Source of the DNA: Bacillota bacterium
GTDB lineage: Bacteria; Bacillota; Clostridia; Lachnospirales; Lachnospiraceae
Direction of reading: 5' to 3'
DNA length: 13,504 nt
NCBI GenBank assembly: GCA_023392995.1
Contig: JAEWMZ010000302.1
Coordinates: 1 to 13,504 of the forward strand
A program made the position numbers and the translations under genes. Shown one piece after another: positions 6,047-12,931 of this stretch. The notes under the pieces were generated by a model that saw only the letters and a program-made list of their open reading frames with translations, was not told where the DNA came from and searched no databases. Numbering within the stretch: the stretch's first letter is position 1; every line of letters starts with the position of its first letter.

Positions 6047-6076
6047 TATATAGCATTCCAATCTTTCTTGTGTGAA
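6047..6076 (-). promoter_or_regulatory. Promoter of the zinc-ribbon membrane protein
   Basis: On the minus strand TTCACA (6076-6071), 18 bases, then TATATA (6052-6047) preceded by TGC, an extended -10. The leader is about 48 bases. Confidence 0.5.
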
Positions 6077-6162
6077 GAATGACTTAAAATATAATAAAAT
6101 CTTCCCTTCTAATTATAAACGAATTATAAATTTAATCCTATACTTATTTGAAATTTATAGCA

Positions 6163-6214
6163 AATAAGGCTATAAATAATATGGCATACACCATGTATTA
6201 TTTATAGCCTTATT
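6163..6214 (-). terminator. Long AT-rich hairpin, probable terminator of the secreted-protein gene
   Basis: AATAAGGCTATAAATAATA (6163-6181) and its exact complement at 6196-6214 form a 19-bp perfect stem, continued by TGG/CCA after a short bulge, with a 6-base loop. It lies about 70 bases past the stop of the 6286-8514 gene. The T-tract after it is weak on both strands, so processing or mRNA stabilisation is an alternative role. Confidence 0.65.
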
Positions 6215-6285
6215 CTTATTTCACCGTTTCATGCTTTGGCAAATACCGATGTTTGGTTTATGCTTCCTTAATCCGGCTTATTCTT

Positions 6286-8514
6286 TTATTTTGAAGTCTT
6301 ATTTTTTACGATATCGGATAGCTTGAAGGCACAGATACGATCCATCTTATAGGTAGATTTATCAAATGCACCTGACTCAAAGGTAACATACAGATAATCA
6401 CCGTCAATTGCAATTCCTTCATTCATAGAAGGCATGCTAACGGAGTTCACTAAATATCCCAATTGAACTACACCATTTACTTTTTTTGTAAAGTCAGGTT
6501 TGTATACGTCCATCTGACGCATATATCCGCGCAGTCCTTTGTATAACTGGCAGGAACGTGATAATATCAAGGTTCCCTGCTTGGTAAAGGCAACTCCTTG
6601 AACTCTGGTCGGCATAGCAACGGTATCGACCTTAGTTAAGGTAGGCTTATTATCAAAATCATCAATGATATAGCTGTTCATCGTAGTATTCTTTAACTCA
6701 TTATAGGAGCCTACCCAAAGCTTACCATCATAATAAGTTAAATAGGAGGTTGCGATATCAAGTTTACAACTGGAGGCATATTGAATAAAGCTGTATGCTC
6801 CGCCGGCTGCCACTGCTGCTTCAACATCTGAAAAAGCGATGGAGTATACTACAGTACCACTGGTAGCCCATACATAAGTGCCATCAAAGGTAATACCGCC
6901 CAAATGTGGTTTGCCCGGCAATACTAATGTAGTTATCAGTTCCCTTGTGCCTTTATTCATTACATAGATTACAGAATTCTCTTCCCCTGCTCTGTCATAA
7001 GCAGTAGTAAGCAAATAATTGCCTGCAAATGTTACCGCCTGGGGACACATCATCGTACTGGAGAAGCCTCCTACATTGGTCGTGGTCAGTCCCGGAATTA
7101 CAAAGCTCTTATCCAGATTAACATAGGTGCTGAAAAAGGGCAGTTTCTGATAGGTCCAGGACTTTTTCACTGCTTCATCGGTCAAATATAATTTTCCGAC
7201 GGTGCTGGTGCTTTGAAGGGGCTCCAGCCAAACACTAGCATAATCTGACTCCTGACCAAAATAGGTTTTACCATTATAATAACGCCTGGATACTGCGTAA
7301 AATTCATAATAGCCGTCTGCCTCCAGATCCTCAACAATAAGGCTTACTGAGCCATTTCCCTTCACTGTCTCGAGAAGAGTAGCACTGCCTTCCTCATCCA
7401 GCATATAGATATCATAAGCGGTGGCTCCTGTTACTTTAGCCCATTTTAAACGCACCTTTTCCTCACCGGCTTTAAATTTTAAGACCATCATTGCCGGATT
7501 GGTGCTAATATCAACCAGGGGTGAAAATTCACCCTGGTAATTTTGATCTAATACAAAGGCACAAACCTTATATTTATAGCTGGTTCCGGAGGATACTTTT
7601 GTATCCGAATAAATCGTAGTATTCACGGTACCGATCAGTTCATAACTATTCTTTGCTGCCGGAGAACGATAAACCAAATATCCCGTTGCTCCCGTTACTT
7701 CGTCCCATTGCAAAGATATGTATTTATCCGAGCTGTCACTTACAGCCAGATTCGCTACTAATTCCGGATTCGTCGCCGCAGAATAGGTATCGGACATAAT
7801 ACTCTTATACTCTACTCCGAGGGACGAGCCAACGGCACAGATTTGAAAACTTTTGATCGTTGCTGCCGGATAATTCAGTGTTATACTGTTGGTGGTTTCT
7901 GAGGAATAAAGATTATAAGTATTCGTAAGCTCATCTAATATGTACACCTCATATTTGGAAGCGTTTGGATTCGCGTCCCAGGTAAGCGTAATCGTAGATG
8001 TATCATGATATGAGGCCTTAATATTGGTAACTTTCTTTGGCAGTACCGTAATGTTCAGCGCTGCCGTCTGATTCTGATAGTTGATATAAATGGTCTGGAT
8101 ACCAATTGCATTTGTATTATAACCCGTAATCTGATAATCGGTTATGTAAGCACTTGTACCATCTATGTAAGCAGCTTCTACTAACATACCAGTTAAATCC
8201 AGTGTCTCACCCGCTTCATAGATTATCTTTGCAGGACTTTGTTTTATACTAATGGCAATCGCCTGAGGCGTTGGTACCGGGGTAGGTGTCACTGTTACTG
8301 CAGGTGTTGGTGTCACCGATGGGTTTGTATCCGGCATTGGTGTCACTGATGGGGTTACACCCGGCGCAGGTGTCACTGACGGGGTTGCAACTGGCGAATC
8401 TTGCGTGGTGCCCTGTTCAGACATTGCAGCCACTTCATCCGATCTTATTGACAAATTAGAAAAGCCAGAAATTAATAGGGTTGCAAAAACTAACATCAAT
8501 ACTTTTTTTTTCAT
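6286..8514 (-). CDS. Secreted multidomain protein: Big_3-like Ig, three FnIII domains, propeller-like C-terminus
   Basis: The 742 residues divide as follows. 1-30 is a signal peptide (MKKK, hydrophobic core VLMLVFATLLISG). 40-83 is a Thr/Pro/Val linker with PSVTP at 45-49, 55-59 and 65-69. 86-157 is an Ig-like domain of the Big_3 type (AGETLDLTGMLVEAAYIDGT). 162-248, 250-338 and 340-430 are three fibronectin type III domains, each with the SxTLTWD/ISLQWDEVTGATGYLVYR/VRLKWAKVTGATAYDIY pattern. 436-735 is a beta-rich region with repeated strand pairs (GNYLLTTAY, GTYVWATSG, DGKLWVGSY, GTLILSRS, GDYLYVTFE) typical of a beta-propeller. No catalytic motif, LPxTG signal or S-layer domain was seen, so it is probably released or held by domain interactions. 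ATG 8514 has GGAG about 10 bases upstream. Function is not known; binding to polysaccharide or host/plant glycans is a guess. It has its own promoter and a terminator hairpin. Confidence 0.85.
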   Translation of the reverse strand: MKKKVLMLVFATLLISGFSNLSIRSDEVAAMSEQGTTQDSPVATPSVTPAPGVTPSVTPMPDTNPSVTPTPAVTVTPTPVPTPQAIAISIKQSPAKIIYEAGETLDLTGMLVEAAYIDGTSAYITDYQITGYNTNAIGIQTIYINYQNQTAALNITVLPKKVTNIKASYHDTSTITLTWDANPNASKYEVYILDELTNTYNLYSSETTNSITLNYPAATIKSFQICAVGSSLGVEYKSIMSDTYSAATNPELVANLAVSDSSDKYISLQWDEVTGATGYLVYRSPAAKNSYELIGTVNTTIYSDTKVSSGTSYKYKVCAFVLDQNYQGEFSPLVDISTNPAMMVLKFKAGEEKVRLKWAKVTGATAYDIYMLDEEGSATLLETVKGNGSVSLIVEDLEADGYYEFYAVSRRYYNGKTYFGQESDYASVWLEPLQSTSTVGKLYLTDEAVKKSWTYQKLPFFSTYVNLDKSFVIPGLTTTNVGGFSSTMMCPQAVTFAGNYLLTTAYDRAGEENSVIYVMNKGTRELITTLVLPGKPHLGGITFDGTYVWATSGTVVYSIAFSDVEAAVAAGGAYSFIQYASSCKLDIATSYLTYYDGKLWVGSYNELKNTTMNSYIIDDFDNKPTLTKVDTVAMPTRVQGVAFTKQGTLILSRSCQLYKGLRGYMRQMDVYKPDFTKKVNGVVQLGYLVNSVSMPSMNEGIAIDGDYLYVTFESGAFDKSTYKMDRICAFKLSDIVKNKTSK
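8309..8398 (-). repeat. 30-bp tandem repeat (3 units) coding for the Thr/Pro linker
   Basis: Plus-strand GGTGTCAC recurs at 8309, 8339 and 8369, giving a 30-bp period and the ten-residue repeat with PSVTP. A related shorter piece (GGTGTCAC at 8285) adds a partial unit. Such in-frame repeats can change copy number by slippage. Confidence 0.75.
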
Positions 8515-8587
8515 TCTGCTTCAACTCCATGTGCATTCATTTGTTGTTACAATAATAAACAGGTTGCGTCCAAATCTCATCTACGCT

Positions 8588-8616
8588 ATCGTAGCCCGAC
8601 AGGCAGGATTTGTCAA
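8588..8616 (-). promoter_or_regulatory. Promoter of the secreted-protein gene
   Basis: Perfect TTGACA (8616-8611), 17 bases, TACGAT (8593-8588). The -10 is part of a small palindrome, CTACG-N4-CGTAG (8581-8594). The leader is about 70 bases. Confidence 0.7.
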
Positions 8617-8636
8617 CCCGTTATTTACTTAAACTG

Positions 8637-8659
8637 GTTGAAAGTTCTTTTCTTTCAAC
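8637..8659. repeat. Inverted repeat upstream of the secreted-protein promoter
   Basis: GTTGAAAG (8637-8644) and CTTTCAAC (8652-8659), perfect 8-bp arms with 7 bases between, centred about 35 bp upstream of the -35. It could be a regulator site or a weak stop for the upstream gene; no T-run follows it on the minus strand. Confidence 0.45.
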
Positions 8660-8699
8660 TATTTCCCTTTTCCTAGGTTATGGTACTTTGATTATATGT

Positions 8700-8757
8700 C
8701 CCTTTTATGGCGAAGTTGTGGCTTTTTTATGTTAAATCCACAATTTGGTACTAAGGG
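8700..8757. repeat. Imperfect palindrome after the small membrane-protein gene
   Basis: CCCTT/AAGGG (8700-8704, 8753-8757) enclose TTGTGG/CCACAA (8716-8721, 8738-8743) with a 16-base loop. It starts 28 bases past the stop of the 8785-9189 gene and may end its transcript, although no T-tract follows. Confidence 0.35.
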
Positions 8758-8784
8758 CCTATAGGAATGCACTGAGTTTTTACG

Positions 8785-9189
8785 CTATTTCAAGTGAGAA
8801 CTGCTTAAAATAATATGAATGAATTGCAGGATACCTAAGCCCAGAAAAATGCCTCCCGCAATCTGATACCAGAGGATGTACGGAGAATTCGTACCGGCTA
8901 TCTCAAAGATCCCCTTCATAAAGCTTGTTACCGTAAATATTGCAATGCTGGAATTATATAAGTTGCAGAACAAGCGAAAGCCAGCCAATTTTGTTATCCA
9001 GGGAAACACCATTCCCAGGATCAGATAAAAGGCAAAGCCCCCCACCAGAGGATATAAAAACATCCAGCTCATATTTCTGGAGCTGACTCCATGCCCAAAA
9101 ACAGCATAAATTCTATCTATTATAATGGTAAAAACAGTAGCAGCCAAATAAACTGCTGCTGTTTTATTTTTAATATCCAACGTATACAA
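8785..9189 (-). CDS. Small polytopic membrane protein of unknown function
   Basis: About 134 residues with four hydrophobic segments: near 10-25, 42-63 (LYPLVGGFAFYLILGMVF), 76-92 and 104-128 (YQIAGGIFLGLGILQFIHII). No recognised family motif is visible. The frame has no ATG near its start. A GTG at 9195 is possible, but GGAGG lies only 3 bases before it; the TTG at 9189 is 9 bases from that GGAGG and is preferred. The start lies inside the last codons of the phosphodiester glycosidase gene (overlap about 20 bases), which implies translational coupling and a shared role at the membrane. Its product might be a partner of the glycosidase; that is inference from the overlap alone. Confidence 0.75.
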   Translation of the reverse strand: MYTLDIKNKTAAVYLAATVFTIIIDRIYAVFGHGVSSRNMSWMFLYPLVGGFAFYLILGMVFPWITKLAGFRLFCNLYNSSIAIFTVTSFMKGIFEIAGTNSPYILWYQIAGGIFLGLGILQFIHIILSSSHLK

Positions 9190-10174
9190 TATCACTCACC
9201 TCCCTTTCTCCATCTTTTCTGCCATCCGTTGGCACATTTACTATCGATCCGTTAAAATACATCGTTGATGAGCCTCCTCCGTCCAGATTATATGCCGTAG
9301 TACAGCCTAAATCTGCAAAGACTTCCGCCAGCTGCAGCAGGGATAAGCCCTCACTTTCTTTTGTTCTACCATCTGATACAACGATGACATAATGCAATGG
9401 TGATATCTGCCCAATGGCAGTACGAGGATTGCTGGTTCTTGCTCTGGATACTTCACTGGTGCTGTCGACTGCAATTTCATTATCCTTTATTAAAGCAGGT
9501 CCGAATGAAAAAATCTGCCAGATGGAATCCAAATCCAATTCCTGGGCACGAACCTCATCCTCATTCATAATAGAGAAGTTCCCGCTGTTATCAATGACGA
9601 GATCCTGGGCATCCCCTGCCGTATCCCGGTATAAGGTGCCATTACGTAGGACATAACCGTAATCACGAAAGCCATAGTAATCACCGTTAATCGCAAAAAT
9701 CGCATCGTTACGTGTCGCTGTATCTGACGTAGTGGCCTTAATGTTTCGTCCATAGGTATCATTTGCAAAGGCAGTTTTAAGATAAGAAATGTCAGAAACC
9801 TGAATATCCGCTACATATATATTGGAATCATATTCACGGATTGTATCAATTGATATCTTTATATTAGCGTCTTCATAGGAGGTATCTGTAAGCACAGGAG
9901 AAGTATCTGCTTCCAGGTCAGAAGTACCCTCGGCTTTAGCCGTGCTTTCCTTCCCTTCATTTGTAGGTTGTATTTCATTTGCCGACTGCTCCTCCTGGGT
10001 TTGTTCCTCTCCTGAGCCAGTTACCGCTTCCTCCTGTTTCTCTCCTTGTTCCACTATACTCTGATAAGATTTTGGGATAACAAAGGTATCAAGCATAACA
10101 AAAGTAAAAGCACCTACCATCAACACGGTAAAGACAATCGCCCATCGATAGGGCTTCTTAAAAAAATTTATCAT
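9170..10174 (-). CDS. Membrane-anchored phosphodiester glycosidase family protein (NAGPA domain)
   Basis: From ATG 10174 the protein has 334 residues. It has a signal-anchor helix at 11-30 (WAIVFTVLMVGAFTFVML), an acidic Gln/Glu/Ser/Thr-rich linker at 42-93, then a NAGPA (PF09992-type) domain. The domain shows INGDYYGF (162-169), NPRTAIG (249-255), VVSDGR (265-270), LAEVFADLGCTTAYNLDGGG (282-301) followed by SSTMYFNG, and REVSDIVYV (324-332). The family includes the mammalian uncovering enzyme and bacterial enzymes of exopolysaccharide or wall-teichoic-type phosphodiesters; the bacterial substrates are mostly unknown. The frame is open upstream to a GTG at 10291, but that 39-codon extension is the mobile-element sequence. 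GAGGAG 9 bases before ATG 10174 fixes the start. The domain would be outside the cell. It overlaps the next gene. Confidence 0.88.
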   Translation of the reverse strand: MINFFKKPYRWAIVFTVLMVGAFTFVMLDTFVIPKSYQSIVEQGEKQEEAVTGSGEEQTQEEQSANEIQPTNEGKESTAKAEGTSDLEADTSPVLTDTSYEDANIKISIDTIREYDSNIYVADIQVSDISYLKTAFANDTYGRNIKATTSDTATRNDAIFAINGDYYGFRDYGYVLRNGTLYRDTAGDAQDLVIDNSGNFSIMNEDEVRAQELDLDSIWQIFSFGPALIKDNEIAVDSTSEVSRARTSNPRTAIGQISPLHYVIVVSDGRTKESEGLSLLQLAEVFADLGCTTAYNLDGGGSSTMYFNGSIVNVPTDGRKDGEREVSDIVYVGY

Positions 10175-10197
10175 GTACAATAACTCCTCACTTTCTT

Positions 10198-10359
10198 CTA
10201 GGGTGCGCCTGAAAACTGCTTGTGCCCGCCGAATGCTCCATTGGTAGACAAGGAGCAAACTTGGGTATTTCTTGGGTTCTACGGTTCCCACAATTGCAAC
10301 GCAGGATGCCGCAGGGCGAGGCGTTCAAAACGGTACACTGTGTTTTCAACACATCCTAG
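10198..10359. mobile_element. MITE-like element, copy B, CTAG-flanked
   Basis: The segment begins CTAGGGTGCGCCTGAAAAC and ends GTTTTCAACACATCCTAG. The reverse complement of the right end (CTAGGATGTGTTGAAAAC, then ACAGTGTACCG) parallels the left end (CTGCTTGTGCCCG), so the element has imperfect terminal inverted repeats of about 28 bp. CTAG at both borders suggests insertion at a CTAG target, as known for IS5-group elements. The 162 bp are too short for a transposase and contain an inner TGCTCC/GGAGCA hairpin. The left border is only about 10 bp from the ribosome site of the glycosidase gene, so the element forms most of that gene's leader. Confidence 0.7.
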
Positions 10360-10463
10360 GTCTCTCACACAACATATCGTACTGTTTCAATCATAAGACA
10401 GGAATGTGATACTTATATGATGGAGTTATGTCGCTACTTTGAATTCTTGTTTCAGTAGTGTAT

Positions 10464-10483
10464 GAAAGCTTATTGTAGCTTTC
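10464..10483 (-). terminator. Hairpin after the AraC-type gene
   Basis: GAAAGCT (10464-10470) and AGCTTTC (10477-10483), a 7-bp perfect stem with a 6-base loop, 5 bases past the regulator's stop codon. The tail on the minus strand is not T-rich (ATACAC), so termination strength is uncertain. Confidence 0.45.
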
Positions 10484-10488
10484 TCTCT

Positions 10489-11331
10489 CTAATCCAGAAT
10501 ACCCGCATTTTTGGGAATGGTATTAAAAGCCTTCTTAAACGCTCTGGAAAAGGTAGAATAATTCTTAAAGCCACTCTGAAAGCAGGCCTCCGTCGTGGAG
10601 CAGCCATTTTGAACCAGCCTTTTTGCTAATAGCAAGCGTTTTTCCGTAATATAATTTCCTATGGTGTAACCGGTTTCATCTTTAAAATAATGCATCAAAT
10701 AATATCGATTCAAATAAAAATGCTCTGCCAAAATATCAATGGAGATATCCTCTGCTAAATGCTCGTTAATAAAATCCAGAATTTGAACCAGCTTTCCATT
10801 ATCCCCTACGGAATCCAGATAATTAATATGATTTGAGATCGCGGTACGATTCAGCTGTATCATAAATTCAAGAAAAAGGATTTTTTGGTACAGCTCCTGG
10901 GCATAGGATTGATCAACAAAGGAATGCTCCAGCTCCAGACATACCTGATACAGCTTGCTTTTATCTATGGAAGGAATCCGCAGTACATTGGAATGCTCCT
11001 TTTTTGCCCGTTCAAAGCAATAGCTTAAATCATAATCCTCCCCCCGGTAATGACTTAGGAATTGGGTGGATACATAAATAATAATTCTTTCGTAGCCCAA
11101 ATTGTCTAAGACCGACGGACGGTGAATCTCTCCAGCGTTCACAAGAACAATATCATAGGGCTTCAGCTCGTAATTCTTACCTTCAATACAGTAGCTCACA
11201 TTTCCCCGAATCAGAATCAGAATCTTATTAAAATCATGATAATGAAAGGCAAAATCCTTCCTCTGCTTATCCTTAATGTGAAATATCTTAAAATCATCCT
11301 CCAGGTAACCTAATTTTTCAAAATCCTTCAT
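10489..11331 (-). CDS. AraC-family regulator with N-terminal cupin sensor
   Basis: The 280-residue protein has a cupin-type sensor: His30-x-His32 in FHYHDFNKILILIRG, then GEIHRP with His70. A linker helix region follows to about 175, then an AraC double helix-turn-helix (about 180-278). The first helix pair is DISIDILAEHFYLNRYYLMH then YFKDETGYTIGNYITEKRLL; the second is TTEACFQSGFKNYSTFSRAF then KKAFNTIPKNA, matching the family signature. Such proteins respond to small molecules, often sugars or metabolites. The start is ATG 11331 with a modest AAAGG site. The gene is divergent from dapA, and direct repeats 21 bp apart overlap its promoter, so it probably controls both itself and dapA. The ligand is unknown. 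Confidence 0.9.
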   Translation of the reverse strand: MKDFEKLGYLEDDFKIFHIKDKQRKDFAFHYHDFNKILILIRGNVSYCIEGKNYELKPYDIVLVNAGEIHRPSVLDNLGYERIIIYVSTQFLSHYRGEDYDLSYCFERAKKEHSNVLRIPSIDKSKLYQVCLELEHSFVDQSYAQELYQKILFLEFMIQLNRTAISNHINYLDSVGDNGKLVQILDFINEHLAEDISIDILAEHFYLNRYYLMHYFKDETGYTIGNYITEKRLLLAKRLVQNGCSTTEACFQSGFKNYSTFSRAFKKAFNTIPKNAGILD

Positions 11332-11425
11332 AATAATACCCGTACCTTTCTATTTTTGATGATCTGCCCAGCCAACTCTTTGTCAAAAGTCCATAGGTCT
11401 GCTTCGAATCTCATTTTTCTTTTTT

Positions 11426-11467
11426 ATTATAAAGCATTATTTGCAACATTTGAAGCATTATAATGCT
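11426..11467 (-). promoter_or_regulatory. AraC-type gene promoter overlapped by 21-bp-spaced direct repeats
   Basis: On the minus strand TTCAAA (11454-11449), 17 bases, TATAAT (11431-11426). On the plus strand AAGCATTAT occurs at 11432-11440 and 11453-11461, exactly 21 bp apart (two helical turns). The second copy is part of a perfect 14-bp palindrome, AGCATTATAATGCT (11454-11467). AraC-family dimers typically bind direct repeats at this spacing, and the sites fill the space between -35 and -10. Confidence 0.6.
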
Positions 11468-11596
11468 ATTTTTTCAAAATAATGTTATGTAGAATAATAG
11501 TAGAACCAAAAATAGAAAATGCTGTATATTATTTTGTATAGAGATAAAATATTCACAGAAAACCAAGACTGAAGGAAATAATAAGGGAGGATTTAT

Positions 11597-12553
11597 ATGA
11601 AAATGAACGGCGTTTGGTTACCAATAATTACTCCATTTAAGGATGATAAAATAGATTTTGCATCTTATAGGAAACTAATCGACTATTACATCGGGAAAGG
11701 CATCCATGGTATTATCCCTCTTGGTACCACCGGCGAATGTCCGGTGCTGAATGAACGAGAATTTGAAGAAATGATTGAACAGACGATGACCTATGTAGCA
11801 GGACGTGTTCCTGTCTATGTTGGCGTAGGCGGCAACTATACCGCTAAGGTAGTCAAACGGGTAAAAATAGCAGAATACTATGATATTCAAGGCATTCTAT
11901 CCGTATGTCCTTATTACAACAAGCCCGGTCAGGAAGGAATTTACGAACATTTTAAGAGCATTGCTGAGGAAACGGATCTGAATATTGTACTCTATAACAT
12001 TCCCTACCGCACCGGTGTAAATATGGAAAATGATACTGTCCACCGGCTTGCTGCCATACCCAATATTGTAGGAATTAAAGATGCCAGCGGAGATTTCAAG
12101 CAAACCATGGCCTTATTAATGAATCCGCCGAAGGATTTCTCTATTATGACCGGAGAAGACGCCCTGTTCTATAATACCCTGCTTATGGGCGGGCAGGGTG
12201 GAATTCTTGCCTCTGCTCATTTAAAAACAGATTTATTTATTGATGTATACAGAAAAGTAAAGGATAATAATGCTGAGGGTGCATTCCAGTCCTGGAAAAA
12301 ATTATATGATATGATTCCCCTCTTATTTAAAGAGCCAAATCCTTCTCCGGTGAAATATTGCTTAAAGGAGCTGGATCTGATTGACTCTGATGAAGTAAGA
12401 CTTCCTTTAACAGAAATTTCAGATTCCTTGAAGGATAAGTTAAACCATACCATTTTGTCAAAATCAGAAGCCAAACCTACCGTTGTTCATTTTAAACAAG
12501 AAGAGATCAAGGCACATGTCAGACTGCAAAGCACAGATGACACAGTGGCTTAA
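11597..12553 (+). CDS. dapA: 4-hydroxy-tetrahydrodipicolinate synthase
   Basis: DapA condenses pyruvate with aspartate semialdehyde, the first committed step to diaminopimelate and lysine. This protein aligns with E. coli DapA without shifts at all key sites: Thr44-Thr45 (GTTGE), Tyr107, Tyr133 (VLYNIPYRTG), the semialdehyde-binding Arg138, and the Schiff-base Lys161 (GIKDASGD). The retained Arg138 favours true DapA over the aldolase relatives. It is 318 residues, about 25 longer than usual, with a charged C-terminal tail (from about 293). ATG 11597 has GGGAGG at 7 bases. The gene is alone, with no other lysine gene nearby, and divergent from an AraC-type regulator. A different keto-acid substrate is possible but less likely. 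I saw no lysine riboswitch. Confidence 0.9.
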   Translation: MKMNGVWLPIITPFKDDKIDFASYRKLIDYYIGKGIHGIIPLGTTGECPVLNEREFEEMIEQTMTYVAGRVPVYVGVGGNYTAKVVKRVKIAEYYDIQGILSVCPYYNKPGQEGIYEHFKSIAEETDLNIVLYNIPYRTGVNMENDTVHRLAAIPNIVGIKDASGDFKQTMALLMNPPKDFSIMTGEDALFYNTLLMGGQGGILASAHLKTDLFIDVYRKVKDNNAEGAFQSWKKLYDMIPLLFKEPNPSPVKYCLKELDLIDSDEVRLPLTEISDSLKDKLNHTILSKSEAKPTVVHFKQEEIKAHVRLQSTDDTVA

Positions 12554-12560
12554 GGAATTA

Positions 12561-12653
12561 CTAGGGTGTGTCTGAAAACTGCTTGTACCGGGCTGAAGAC
12601 TCCACTTTGTGGTACCAAAGCGCTTTTCTTTGGGAACGCAGTTTTCCTCATAG
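12561..12653. repeat. MITE-like repeat, copy C (short form, CTAG-flanked on the left)
   Basis: It begins CTAGGGTGTGTCTGAAAAC at 12561, followed by TGCTTGTACCGGGCT, nearly the same as copies A and B. The right end (reverse complement CTATGAGGAAAACTGC) repeats the AAAACTGC core in inverted order. At 93 bp it is shorter than copy B. An internal CCAAAG/CTTTGG hairpin (12615-12633) is present. It starts 7 bases after the dapA stop, between dapA and its terminator. Confidence 0.6.
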
Positions 12654-12658
12654 CAATT

Positions 12659-12699
12659 GAGGCGTAAAGTCCTTATGGACGATACGCCTCTTTCTTATT
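12659..12699 (+). terminator. Intrinsic terminator of dapA
   Basis: GAGGCGTA (12659-12666) pairs perfectly with TACGCCTC (12683-12690), and inside GTCC pairs with GGAC around a TTAT loop. The tail TTTCTTATTATT follows. It is the strongest stop in the window for the plus strand. Confidence 0.85.
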
Positions 12700-12717
12700 A
12701 TTATGACTAAAATTTAG

Positions 12718-12931
12718 TTCTGACTGTAATATGATTATAAATCAATTTATTTCTAGCTGTAATACGAACTATAAATTAGAGTAATTCTAGCTGTAATATG
12801 AACTATAAATTAGTTTAATTCTAACTGTAGTACGAACTATAATTAGGTGTTATTCTTACTGTAGTACGAACTATAATTAGTGTTATTCTAATTGTAATAT
12901 GAACTATGAATTAGTTTAGTTCTAATTGAGG
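12718..12931. repeat. Tandem repeat array, 33-34 bp unit, six units plus a partial
   Basis: Units begin at 12718, 12751, 12785, 12819, 12853 and 12886, and a partial one at 12920. Each starts TTCTAGCTGTAATA or a close variant, then CGAACTATAAATTAG, then a variable GTTTAA-like tail. Period is 33-34 bp. Inner units are most alike and outer ones diverge, as expected for an ageing array. The right end enters the coding sequence of the convergent permease and supplies its last codons and stop. No spacers vary as in CRISPR, and no replication protein is nearby. An unusual repeat, of unknown role. Confidence 0.85.

Noticed and set aside
10175..10291. N-terminal extension of the glycosidase frame to a GTG at 10291
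   Set aside because: Most of it is MITE-like sequence, the GTG lacks a ribosome site, and ATG 10174 has a proper one before a signal anchor.
11468..11596. Possible lysine riboswitch before dapA
   Set aside because: The spacer is too short and AT-rich and lacks the conserved lysine-aptamer stems; only weak promoter-like boxes are visible.
12718..12931. Tandem array read as a CRISPR or plasmid iteron set
   Set aside because: There are no unique spacers, no cas genes, and no replication protein or origin features nearby.
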